Source: Chiridota heheva (Eukaryota; Echinodermata; Holothuroidea; Apodida; Chiridotidae). From it: DNA of 64,000 nucleotides. Below the pieces are notes generated by a model, which made no database searches, was not told the DNA's origin, and was given only the letters and a program-made list of their open reading frames with translations. Made by a program: the position numbers and the translations under genes. Below are positions 13,098-22,013 of the stretch, one piece after another (the stretch's first letter is position 1; each line of letters begins with the position of its first letter). The DNA is taken from the NCBI GenBank assembly GCA_020152595.1, contig JAIGNY010001912.1, positions 1,564,001 to 1,628,000 of the forward strand. Reading direction: 5' to 3'.

Positions 13098-16000
13098 GAT
13101 AATAATAATAATGTTTGCCATATGGAACAGGTGGATCTTTTAAACTCTTTTAAAAAATTCTAAACTTTTTGAATATTTCAACTCACTGGGGAGCCTGTTC
13201 TATTCCTAAGGTCCTGCGACTAAAAATGCTTTATCACCTAATGCTTTCTATCTGAATTTTGGTATGGAAAGCTGATTATTGTGTTCAAGGTGATACCTAC
13301 TGTCCCCTTCTTGAAAGAAAGCTGACAAATAAGTTGGAGCTGGTCCCATTAACACATTTATAACATAATAATCTAGAAAGTATCCAGAATTTGATGGGCA
13401 TACAGTTAAGGCAATTAGTTACACTATCATATTTATTTCTTTTTAAAAATTAGTTAAAATTCAGTTTTAGGTAAACTGTAGAACAAAACACATTAATCTC
13501 AACAAGAAATGACTAAAGAATGCAATACTTCCTCAACAGATGACCAACTCAAACGGTGATGTAATAACTTTATACAAAGTAGATTGTACATATCTTACAT
13601 ATTCTGAACACCAAATTTCCAAGATTGCATTAAAACAGCAGATATCTGAATACTCACCCCGTTAGCAAGTTCACTAACAGTACTGTTGGAGCCACCTTTG
13701 ACATAACTTATCACAATTTTCTCACCAGATGAAGAAGCTGAAACTATCAGATGATGTTTGTCAACAGTAAAGGAGAAACATATATTCTGTTCAAAATAAT
13801 CTACAATAAGTTGGTGCAGGAAATTTCTAACAATCAAAAGACCTAATCCGCATGTGTGGAAGTGTGGATTCATATTTCCCTATCGAAATACTTTTCTCCT
13901 AACACTAACATACTTATCTGCTCAGTACAATTACAATACGCTATAAGCTCTCGACCTCACTCACAACAGCTGGAAAATTATAATTCCATGCCCTTTGGCC
14001 CTAAGACCCTCTTCCTCCAGTAAATAGAGGCAGAAGAAAAATGCTCACATGGAAAGGTAAGCTCCAGTGAGGAGGTGGGTGAGAGTCCAGCAGGTAAGTA
14101 TTTTAGTGTTAGGAGAAGAAAGTATTTCTTCAGCACACAACATACTTACCTGCTGGGTACAATTTACAATAGGCTACAAATTCGTAGCTTACCAGGTGGG
14201 AAGCACTTTCTAAAAGAAAACTACTCCAACCCCAACCTGTAGGAGCTGAGATAGAAAGAACTACTCTCTATTACTTAAGCCCATTGCAAATAATGAACTA
14301 AGTGAGCAATCAACAGTTCAACTATCATACAAGGAAGTCTTGTATTAAAGGGCAATTCGACAAAGCAAACATTCTCAACACTGACAAACAAAATGCCAGG
14401 ATATCCCTATAATCGTGGCACTAACAATCAAGGTTCAACCTTAATCAAGAAAAAAGATTAAATAAAATTCTCGAACATGCTATTAATACAGATTTATCCA
14501 CTCTTCAAAATATCTTCCTGGTAATGAAAGGAAGGAGGGAAAAATAAACCAAATGCAGCAGACTACATGAAATATAAGTAAACATGCTCCAAAAACTACT
14601 GTTCCAGAAATGCCAAAAACTGATTTAGGATTGTTCTAATTACCACTTTCATAATCACTTACAGGATGAATAAACCAGCATAAGGGAAAAAGACATTGCA
14701 AGGTTCTTAATCCACTAAAACATGGATCTCCAATAATGACAGAGCAAGATATCCTTGTCTTCCAATAGCATTCTTCTTGGCAACCAATGACTTCAAAGTT
14801 CAGGTCTCATTCAGAACCTGCTACTCCACAACAGGCAAAGATGAAAGGGGAATAACCCATAGTCTTGTACCTACAAATGAAACTATTCCTTGCTTGTAGG
14901 ACCACCCAAGGGGTACTATTATAAGATTACTCTCTAATGACCCAACTTGATGTAAATATTTGTGGTACAACCACACCAGAAAATGTCATCAACCAACTGA
15001 TATGAAGTCAGAAGACTCTATACCAGGGAGAACTTCAAAAGCTTCTATTACTCTGGAAAACCCATCTCATACAATACCTCTGGAAAACCCATCTCATACA
15101 ATACCTCTGGAAAACCCATCTCATACAATACCTCTGGAAAACCCATCTCATACAATACCTCTGGAAAACCCATCTCATACAATACCTCTGGAAAACCCAT
15201 CTCATACAATACCTCTGGAAAACCCATCTCATACAATACCTCTGGAAACCCATCTCATACATTACCTCTGTAAATGAAAAGAATTGCTATTCTACTTCTT
15301 AAGTTATTAACATCATAGATATTTATAGATCTCTTATTTATACTGAGCATACCTTTATGAGGCATGTGCTAGCTGTGATGAAACTCCTGCTCAACACAGA
15401 AGCACTTTATTTCCATGATTTCATTGTACATGTAATACATGCAGCCAATCCTAGAACTTTTGGTGAAACCGACACGTTGAACGAATCACCTATAGTATTA
15501 TCATGTAGAGTAACTTCTATTTAACCAGAAAGAAGACGTATATCTGAACCTTCACAGACAATAAGGGCACTCCATAGTAGTTCTGCTACTAACTTGCTAC
15601 TTACGTTTTGGTGACAGCCAAACAAAAATATATACTTAATATCTCTTCTATTAAAAATGATTGTCAAGTCTGTAATAAAGACTTAATTCTCAAATATTCA
15701 CCCCCTAAGGACAGGGGTGAAAATAAACCAATAAAATATCATATCAGTGTCGGACTGACTTGTCTTGACATTTGGGTACCAGTCTCAACATGCTAAGTCC
15801 CAAGAAACATGTTCCAAAACTTACTAAGGGGAGGGGTGTGCTAACAGGGAGCATACCCAAACCTAGTCTGCCTTCTACTGTGTACATGCATGTAAACCTA
15901 CTGTTAAAGCATGCACCATTTGTTTTAATACTTCTTATCAAACTGACCAATGTAATTTGACACAATAACAATCATGTGTTATAACCAGGCCAATTCAACC

Positions 16001-19000
16001 ACAAGTGTTGCATTTATTTACAGTGACAGTAACTAGTCGAAACAAAATACTAACTGCACCTAATCTTGATGGTGACAAAACCAAACACCAAGTTGATCAA
16101 CAAGGTATGATACCTCAATCACAGCCTGTTTTGGATATCTTACCACAGATTCTACAACTGGCCAATATTACACAAGGTTCAACTTCAGCTCATAACATAC
16201 TGAAAAAAGGAAACATAATGTAGTACACCAAGAAAAGCCCTTTTATAAGCTTACAGGGTTTATAAATAATTCTCCTTCTTGGCCAAACAGCCATGGGTCA
16301 GAAGGAATCTGGTTCCAAATGTAAAGGAGAAGTTGCTGTATAATATAACAACCTACTTCACTCGTTTTCTTACATTACAATGTTCTCAGGCTCAGTAATC
16401 TGACCTAAAATAGAAGCTCATAGAATTGTTCCATTCTATGGACCGATAGAGTGGTAATCCTTTATTGAGTATAACACTACACAAACAAGAGCCATACCTC
16501 TTGCAAGGTATCTAAAATGATTCTTATTGCTCCGATCATTGTTGACAACTTTATCTATTTACTACTTATTACCTTCTGAAAGTGTCAGATAGAATATATT
16601 TCACTCTCAGAGACTGGATTAAAGTTCCAGTAACTCTAAAACCTGTGAATAAACGGTGTAGGGCTCTACCCTACAGTAGGGGACAGAGCTGTGCTATTAA
16701 TTAAAGTTCTTAAGTGGTGTGAAAATAACCATTTAAGTTTCCATACACTTCAACAAAGTACCCAACCTTGGCCAAAATCAATATGTATGGTTATAATCTT
16801 CTGAAAAGTCACTGTGGTCCACAGGAGGAACCAACTAATGTACCTCCATGAAACTCTAGTACCACATTAGGAGTGATAAGGGTGGACTAGGTTAAGCAAA
16901 CAGGGCAGGCACAAACACACCTGGAGGTGGGACACTACAAAGGAGATGACCAATATAGGCTACAACTGGCAACAGCTGCGAATGCTGGCCCAAGACAGAC
17001 ATAAATGGAGGGGTTTTATCCGTGGCCTATTTTCTGGCAAGGAGTGAGAAGGCGTAAGTAAGTAAGGTAAACAAGGGTCCTGTCCCTGCCCTGTTACAGA
17101 AATCCCACTTACGAAACACCCCAAACAGGTTTATTTTGCTTAGAAAATTGAGTACCAGCAAAAACAGAAATGGCTAACATTGTTACAAATTGTGGACATA
17201 TTACAAATGTAAAAGAGTAAACAATGCTTACAAGATACCAAGTAAAAAACTAGGTTAACTGGGTAAGTCTGTGCCTACCACAGAGAGGGCATAGAGCAAT
17301 CCAAAACAAGATTGCCACTATATCTTGTCAATCACTGTCCGTGATACTACATATACACTAATATTACGTACGAGTTCCTGAGACATTTCTCTCACTAGGT
17401 ACTACTCACTAGGCACTACTTGCTATCATATATAGCAGCCACACCATGACTATACTATAGTAACACCTTAACAAGTTCATCAGTCCATGCTTACCTACAA
17501 CTAGGAATATCAGTGATTCACTGTCCTCATAAGTTTGAACCCCTGTTAAAAATCAAAGGGCAACCTGACCTTAACCAAGGTTGTTACATAGCCATATAAA
17601 ATAAAATCAATCATAACCGGTGGTAAGCCTGACCTGGGAAAAAAGGCCAACTTTACTCATACTTATAGAGGAGGGGAACAAACTTTATCCTGTTACCCTG
17701 AAACAGGTATGCAACCTGTACCTAGAATATTTGGTGCAGGTTACTGTCCAGATACAGTCGCCCTACCAGCAGGGAACCAAGCAGGCGACTGGCGGGGGTT
17801 ACTACCAAAAAATTCAAAGGCCCTGGCGCAGGCTTATTTTCAAGTAGGAAAAAAAGAAACCAATCAAAACAACCAGCTAGAAGAGTAGCATGGAAGAAGC
17901 AATAAAGATACAATGGACTAAGCCTAGATCACCTTAAAAAACTTTGATAGCTTAACGGTGCAGTTCAGTCTGGTGGATTCGTATTCAACACCAGTCAAGA
18001 AGCATCATACCTTATGAGATGTATCATCAAACTCAGGCCTAGGTCGAGGTCAAATATAGACCTGCTCAAAAAACAGTTCTTAGCCTGTTCTATATTACCT
18101 ACCATTGTATTAGCACCTGCGACAATGGAAGCCTCACTATTTCTATTTTGCTCAAAGTTCAAGCAGGCCAATATAACTAGGCCTACTGCACTTCCCAACA
18201 GTGTAGACACTTGTACTGACAAGCCCAGAAAGCAGCCGGACAAGCAATAATAATAGTTCCAATCGAACCAAAAAACTGTACTGACCAAATTCTCTGTGTC
18301 CTGGTAGTGGTATAATTTGCACCATGGGCACCAATCCATATCAAATTTGCAGCTTAGGAGAGGATTACTACTACATACTGTTAGTACAGTACTAACGTAG
18401 GTAGCCTATGCCAACATATCGAAAACATATTGCCACAGCCTGTTGCTAGCCTCAACTCCATAATGTAGGATTGAGAATAGATTGACTAACCTTATTCACT
18501 ACTGGTACATTTAATCAAGAACCACCATGGCAATTATTTTGAAATTCTGGATTTCAGCCGGAAAAAACCGACAAAACCTGACATCATCATTGCAACATGC
18601 TCCGTAAAAGCTTGGGGAATCCCTCAGTAGCAGTTGTAGCTGAAGAAAATAATAATGGATGACTCCACCACTTTCCCTTTCCCCATTGATAATCCACTGC
18701 AATGGGTAGTCAGTTGAACTAAAACCAGCGGGCATTAACACAAATAATATTTCTTTCCCGCAGTCGTGGCTAGTCAGTTGAGCTAAGCCCGATAGAGAAA
18801 ACAACTTTCACTTCACAAGTTTTATATCAACTTTTTCAAGTTCAACTTTAATTTCCACTGCCATGGTCAGTCAGTTGAGTTAGGACCAAAAGGCAGGACA
18901 CAACATCACTTCCTTCCACACTGTCGTGGCTAGTCAGATGAGCTAAGCTGACAGAGAACACCAAAAGATTCACTTCAATTCTAAGTTCCAATAACCTTTT

Positions 19001-22000
19001 TTTCATTATAAGTTCCAACTGCCATGACTAGACAGTTGAGCTAAGCCAACAGAGAACACTTCACTTCAATTCTATTGTTCAAGTTTTAAATTAACTTTTT
19101 CATTTCAAGTTCAACTTCAGTTCCACTGCCATGGCTAGTCAGTTGAGCTAAATACCAGAGGGCAGGAACATACTTCCTTTTCCCACAGCCGTGGCTAGTC
19201 AGTTGAGCTAAGCCCAACATGTGAGGACACAATTCTTCCTTTTCTACAGCGCTAAGCTAGTCCGTTAAGCTAAGCTAGGCACAGAAAACAACTTGCACAA
19301 CCCACTGACACACTACAGTATGTCTCGGTAGCTAAGTCATTTGGGCAGGACTAACGTTATGCCTAAAACTAACGCTAGCATTACGGGGCCTAACCAACAT
19401 CATCAGTTCCAAAGAAATCACCGTAAAAATGTAAGATTCTGCTAACTCGCAGCAGAAGAACACTCAAAAACACAGAAAAACATACACAAAAGTGAAGTCT
19501 TCCCGGAAGAGCCCCAAAACAGTTCTTCTTGTCAAAAGTATGCTCAACTGCGTAAAACACAATAAAAACAAACTGAAAACTTTCCAGACTTGAGGTCATT
19601 ACAAACGTTTAAATTTACTGGAGGAAAGAGGGTCTTAGGGCCAAAGGGCGCAGAGTTAGAATTTTTCCAGCGGTTTTTAAAGCTGTTAGCCTATTGTAAA
19701 TTGTACCCCGCAGGTACATGTAAGTATATTGTGTGCCGGAGAACTAATACTTCATCCTTCTTCTCTCTCTCAAAAGCAACATATTTCACATATTATCACA
19801 GTGAAATTTGCAATAAACTTCAATGTTTTTCATTTACAAACAACCTGGTCCTATTGTTTTTTTTAATCAATAGTTATGAGTATTTAGTTGATCAGACCCT
19901 TCAATAAAAGTTTTCAGATCTAACTTATAAGAATTTAAAAAAAAATATCAACAGACTGGATCATACTGTATCAGAGAAATTTAAACATGGTATGTGAGTA
20001 ACATGTACCCAATTGAATAGAGAAAAAAAAAAAAAAAAAAAGTGTTCAAAAGAAAAATTGAGGAAATAAAATATCTACAAATGAATCCACTGCATGTTAG
20101 AGTGTCTTCCTGAAACTTCAAACATTGTTTGCATAGTACACATGCTGTGCACACATTGTATTCAGAATTGGTTCGGCTCTTTATATAAACATTAAAGTAT
20201 GCCAACAGGTACAGACTACAGAGATGCCTAACATTATATATGTTATAGAAAGATATCAACAATTGATAATCAAGACAAATGCTTGACTCTTCAAGCATTT
20301 TTAACATAAAGATTTTGTATTTCTAGTATGTAAACCAAATCTTACCAGTTGGTCATTTTTTGACATAACTTTGTCGAAAACATGTAATACATAACCTCTC
20401 TTATACTCAAAATTTGCGATCATTGCTCTTGTAATACAGATACCACTTGCAAATGTTTTTAGAGTACCTGACTATTAAAAAACAAAACAAATTTCCTTTC
20501 ACATGTCTGAGTAGACTACAAGTGTGCACTCATATATAGTACACTATGGCAGCGGCATAGTATAAACCTAACATGCTTCTTTGACACTTGATTTCATTTT
20601 CAATCTGTTCAGAAAATTGATTGTTTGGAATTTTTTTCATGGCATGAATTTATTGTTCATCACATTCCATTGGAAAGTTTCAACTACATGTAACCCTACA
20701 ACTAATTTTATCCCCACCCCTCCATTTCTGCCCTTCCCAGTACGTCCCAAATTTTAATCACTTCTTCCTTTAGCAGTAAAAAAGCCCACATCAAATTTAA
20801 ACAGAATCTAATCATCAATTCTTGAGATATGTTGAAGACAGACAAACAAAAAGACAAACGCCAACAAAAACATAATCTCCGTCGAACTTCTGAATTATAC
20901 AGATGAAGACACACAATTATCATAGGTTTTTCTTGATCTCAAAATTCCATCATGCAAAGATAGATCAAAGGGAGAGGGCTTAATATTGTGATCAATTATA
21001 CATAAAGGTAGGGTAGGGTTTATATTTGTAAAAGTACTGAAATACAAAATTTGTCTTTCTTTGAAAATGTTCAGTTACTCAAACAATTTCTTTTACAAAA
21101 TATATATTATTTGATACTTCAAAACAGGATGGGTTACAAAGTTATTTCATTGAGCAATATTCATATCGTTACATTATCAACTAGAATTTCAGCACTCTGT
21201 ACAAGACATACCTCCATCCCCACTTCATTCCCCACCCTTGACCCCCAAAATTGAACTTTTATCCCCAAAAACATCTCTTTCTCTCATTTGTTTTCAGTTT
21301 TACTCAGGCTAACATCCATTGTTTGAGTTTTTTTCATTCAAGATTCACATTCCATCATTTTCCATTCATGGCAGAAAGCAATTGTTTTGATTTCTTTGAT
21401 ACCAGACCACTTAGCTTGATTTTCTTTGAGTCCAGAAAATTGATTGTATGGATGATCTTTAATAGCATGAATTCATTGTTTAGCACATTCCATTAAAAGG
21501 TTTCCACTAAGTCTTGATACATGTAAATCTCACCTTAAAATTTCCCCACCTCTCCATTTCTGCCCACCCCCTGTCTTAATATGTCCCAAAATTTAATCAC
21601 TTCTTCCTTAACTTCTTAAGCAGTAACAAAACCGCACAGCAATTTTAATTAAAATCCAATCATCAGTTTATATTGAGACACATGTATGTTGATGACAAAA
21701 CAAACAAACAGACAAACAAACATAACCTAGGGGTAGAAACAAACAAACAAGACTACAAACTGAGGCGAAAACATAACCTCTGTCCAACTTCATTGCAAGA
21801 GGTAATTATCACAACATTCCTAAAGGATATTGACAACGAATTAAGGCAATATTATTTTTAAAAGGATATTATTATGACTCCAGCAAATGCATGAAACATT
21901 ATCACTATGTGTAGAAAATTCTTCAATTGGTGCTGAACTGCTTAGATCCCAGAGTTTAACACCATCACCACCGGAAGCAAGAATAATTTTTTCGGCATCC

Positions 22001-22002
22001 AT
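3963..22002 (-). CDS. NEDD1: NEDD1 (gamma-tubulin ring complex anchor, WD40 protein), 5' seven coding exons, 3' end outside window
   Basis: NEDD1 recruits the gamma-tubulin ring complex to centrosomes and spindle microtubules; an N-terminal WD40 propeller docks it and a C-terminal helix binds gamma-TuRC. Exons read in frame: 22002-21870, 13755-13658, 11790-11674, 11124-10984, 7301-7072, 6222-6021, 4224-3963, about 394 residues. Seen directly: WD40 strands such as GDGVKLWDL, SASSSGEKIVI, KNISIWDVKSKK, FNWNDTHIASGSTSGEI, VSDDGALRLWD, GLDKRIICFD and GGTLAVGSSRGKIFVFDL, which follow the order and spacing of vertebrate NEDD1. The start is set by an in-frame TAA five codons upstream of ATG 22002. 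Exon 7 begins the Ser/Thr-rich linker after the propeller. The gamma-tubulin-binding C-terminus was not found in 1-3962 and is inferred to lie to the left. Intron phases in order are 1,0,0,0,2,0,1. Intron 1 is AT-AC, all others GT-AG. Very confident in the family; exon borders rest on splice signals and alignment from memory. Confidence 0.93.
4420..4981. mobile_element. Foldback/MITE-like element with 100-bp inverted ends in NEDD1 intron 6
   Basis: The left arm (4420-4520) and the reverse complement of the right arm (4882-4981) match over about 100 bp. They share AATATTTCCATGGATTTTCA-type outer ends and the inner block AAACAAAGTGGTGAAAAAAC. The spacer of about 360 bp codes for nothing recognised. 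No clear target-site duplication was seen. The structure fits a non-autonomous DNA transposon, so I class it as MITE-like; the superfamily is unknown. Confidence 0.75.
4982..6020 (-). other. Rest of NEDD1 intron 6
   Basis: Non-coding AT-rich DNA. A purine-rich G/A stretch lies at about 5505-5670 (many GGAG, GAAGG and GGTGAAA words). Nothing else is recognised. Confidence 0.5.
6021..6222 (-). CDS. NEDD1: NEDD1 exon 6
   Basis: One base plus 67 codons, acceptor TTGTTAG/GACGG, donor GCAAAA/GTGAGT. Encodes SPLTSVAF, then GGTLAVGSSRGKIFVFDLR and the final HKSSVQSLKFQ strand, which closes the propeller. SSRGKI followed by a YDL/FDL strand is characteristic of NEDD1. Confidence 0.93.
6509..7045 (-). 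mobile_element. 3' end of a non-LTR (LINE) retrotransposon, filling NEDD1 intron 5
   Basis: On the minus strand the sequence reads ILLYGAKTWTLKKKVE (6914-6867), the conserved end of a LINE reverse transcriptase domain. About 300 bp on it reads ADKQGWRIRASLISTAVNG then stops (6580-6524), matching the usual aspartate-arginine-x-x-tryptophan-arginine tail of such ORFs. A (GAT)n microsatellite follows directly (6524-6509), the typical 3' terminus of several LINE clades. Frameshifts and stops break it, so it is dead. The 5' border is approximate. Confidence 0.82.
7072..7301 (-). CDS. NEDD1: NEDD1 exon 5
   Basis: 76 codons plus two bases, acceptor TGTACAG/GCAATC, donor AAAAG/GTAATT. Encodes two WD40 units: one ending ALRLWDTNAGK and one containing FSPFNKLLVITCGLDKRIIC. 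Phase 2 at the 3' end; the split codon becomes Arg when joined to exon 6. Confidence 0.92.
7302..9179 (-). other. Left part of NEDD1 intron 4
   Basis: Non-coding, AT-rich. It holds a GT-rich stretch and then an almost pure G run at 7557-7596, broken only by single A bases, which has quadruplex potential on the plus strand. No exon or domain was found in the remainder. Confidence 0.5.
9180..10300 (-). mobile_element. Degraded LINE reverse transcriptase in NEDD1 intron 4
   Basis: Minus-strand fragments in the right order for a non-LTR reverse transcriptase: GIPEKYIRLICAVY (about 10165-10110); LSPLLFGILIDFILRK (about 10035-9985), the block before the active site; LADLDYADDITLL with the catalytic YADD at 9904-9893; then STLLYAAET near 9600 and GGKRKRGRCRLRWMDVI near 9350-9300, the tail before the ORF end. 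The reading frame shifts at an A-run just after YADD, and a TGA interrupts the region near 10085, so the copy cannot be translated. It is oriented like NEDD1. Confidence 0.85.
10301..10983 (-). other. Right part of NEDD1 intron 4
   Basis: AT-rich intron sequence with poly-T/poly-A runs. Nothing recognised. Confidence 0.5.
10984..11124 (-). CDS. NEDD1: NEDD1 exon 4
   Basis: 47 codons, phase 0 at both ends, acceptor CTGCAG/GGTCAT and donor CTCAG/GTAATT. Encodes GHKETVTCVTFNWNDTHIAS followed by GSTSGEILIH, one of the most conserved NEDD1 segments (vertebrate form VTCVTYNWND, then IASGSLSGEI). The Gly-His that opens a WD40 unit is visible at the exon start. Confidence 0.93.
11125..11673 (-). other. 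NEDD1 intron 3
   Basis: 549 bp with standard GT and AG ends. No other feature seen. Confidence 0.7.
11674..11790 (-). CDS. NEDD1: NEDD1 exon 3
   Basis: 39 codons, phase 0 at both ends, with acceptor ATGTAG/GCAAGG and donor AAG/GTAAGA. It encodes a WD40 repeat ending in the motif NISIWDVKSKK. The Trp-Asp dipeptide and the following basic KSKK match the NEDD1 blade that reads NIWDLKSK in vertebrates. Confidence 0.9.
12030..12147. repeat. Short imperfect palindrome in NEDD1 intron 2
   Basis: TGTATTTAATGCACT (left) is mirrored by AGTGCATTAAATACGTATA (right), and CAAGGACTTTGC is mirrored by CAGTCCTTTGCC inside. The hairpin could be the remnant of a small inverted-repeat element. Confidence 0.6.
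12900..13112. repeat. Dispersed 'TATAGAGCGC...GGCGCTTTACA' repeat ending in a (GAT)n microsatellite, NEDD1 intron 2
   Basis: A TATTTATAGAGCGC block is followed about 50 bp later by GGCGCTTTACAAAA, a pairing I know as a common dispersed repeat in marine invertebrate DNA (recollection, not searched). A run of about 20 GAT/ATG triplets follows at 13041-13112 and ends in (AAT)n. Confidence 0.55.
13658..13755 (-). CDS. NEDD1: NEDD1 exon 2
   Basis: Codes HLIVSASSSGEKIVISYVK and onward to SELANG (32 codons after completing a split Asn codon). It begins straight after an AC dinucleotide (GACAAAC), not an AG. The donor is GGG/GTGAGT. Joined to exon 1 it gives CWSHNNHLIVSASSSGEK, the same length as the vertebrate NEDD1 segment. 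The open frame upstream continues past the border, so the 5' edge rests on the splice model. Confidence 0.87.
13885..14128. mobile_element. MITE-like element with about 40-bp terminal inverted repeats in NEDD1 intron 1
   Basis: The left end starts GAAATACTTTTCTCCTAACA (13885-13923), and the reverse complement of the right end (14128-14088) starts GAAATACTTTCTTCTCCTAA. The two run on together through ACTTA(C/T)CTGCT. A third, partial copy of the same end, ACATACTTACCTGCTGGGTA, begins at about 14140, so the family is nested or tandem here. No coding capacity. Confidence 0.7.
15053..15267. repeat. 27-bp minisatellite, eight near-identical units
   Basis: Units begin CTGGAAAACCCATCTCATAC and are spaced exactly 27 bp apart (15053, 15080, and so on to 15242); the last unit lacks one A. 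Because 27 is a multiple of three, open frames appear in several registers on both strands (for example LENPSHTIP repeated). I regard these as products of the periodicity, not a gene. The near identity indicates recent expansion. Confidence 0.95.
16928..17068 (+). mobile_element. 3' tail of a LINE in NEDD1 intron 1, opposite in orientation to the gene
   Basis: The plus strand encodes WDTTKEMTNIGYNWQQLRML, then AQDRHKWRGFIRGLFSGKE and a TGA stop (17045). This is the aspartate-arginine-x-x-tryptophan tail typical of LINE ORF ends. A (TAAG)n run at 17055-17068 fits a LINE terminal microsatellite. Upstream sequence is too degraded to follow. Confidence 0.72.
18695..19275. repeat. Diverged tandem array around a GGCTAGTCAGTTGAGCTAAG motif
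   Basis: Eight versions of the 20-bp motif occur near 18703, 18767, 18864, 18926, 19024, 19133, 19193 and 19254. Spacings alternate between about 62 and about 100 bp, so the underlying unit is probably about 160 bp with two motif copies. Intervening DNA also recurs (GGCAGGA..ACA, CACTTCAATTCTA). Confidence 0.75.
20590..21800. repeat. Direct duplication of a roughly 350-bp repeat (20590-20930 and 21430-21800)
   Basis: Both copies share CAGAAAATTGATTGT, a CACATTCCATT block, CCTCCATTTCTGCCC, TTAATCACTTCTTCCTT and a GACAAACAAA...CATAATCTCC/CATAACCTCT tail in the same order. They are clearly diverged. The ending with GACAAAC runs and CATAACCTC resembles a dispersed repeat rather than unique DNA. 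Confidence 0.7.
21870..22002 (-). CDS. NEDD1: NEDD1 exon 1 (start codon, first WD40 strands)
   Basis: Codes for 44 residues plus one base, starting MDAEKIILASGGDGVKLWDL and ending CICWSHN. ATG has G at -3 and G at +4, a good initiation context, and an in-frame TAA lies five codons upstream. The 3' border is followed at once by ATATCCTTTT, the consensus 5' splice site of U12-type AT-AC introns. A GT donor further upstream (GTTTCA at 21897) would delete the conserved CICWSHN segment, so I rejected it. Confidence 0.88.
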
Positions 22003-22013
22003 TTCTGGCTCAT
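21942..22013 (-). promoter_or_regulatory. Upstream AUG overlapping the NEDD1 start (out of frame)
   Basis: ATG at 22013 with A at -3 opens a 23-codon frame that runs over the NEDD1 ATG (22002) and stops at 21942. If the transcript begins upstream, ribosomes would meet this AUG first, with leaky scanning needed for NEDD1. The transcription start is not known. Confidence 0.45.

Larger units (their letters stand above)
13756..21869 (-). other. NEDD1: NEDD1 intron 1, U12-type AT-AC intron (8,114 bp)
   Basis: The 5' end reads ATATCCTTTT (21869-21860), an exact match to the minor-spliceosome AT-AC donor consensus. The 3' end reads TCCTTTACTGTTGACAAAC with the terminal AC at 13757-13756. TCCTTTAC (13774-13767) differs by one base from the U12 branch consensus TCCTTAAC, and its candidate branch A (13768) is 12 nt from the end, within the usual 10-15 nt window. 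The splice is phase 1 and rebuilds CWSHNNHLIVSAS without gap or insertion. Whether orthologues share the intron type is not something I can state from memory. Confidence 0.85.

Noticed and set aside
15035..15277. Repeat-encoded peptide frames in the 27-bp minisatellite
   Set aside because: They exist in several frames on both strands because the period is divisible by three, and they lie inside a NEDD1 intron.
14960..19300. Repeated short words suggesting a CRISPR-like array
   Set aside because: The repeats lack regular spacers of constant length with unique content, and the sequence is clearly from an animal genome.
21870..21897. GT donor at 21897 joined to an AG acceptor at 13787 for NEDD1 intron 1
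   Set aside because: It stays in frame but replaces the conserved CICWSHN segment with a poor match and uses a weak GTTTCA donor. The AT-AC reading fits both splice signals and protein length better.
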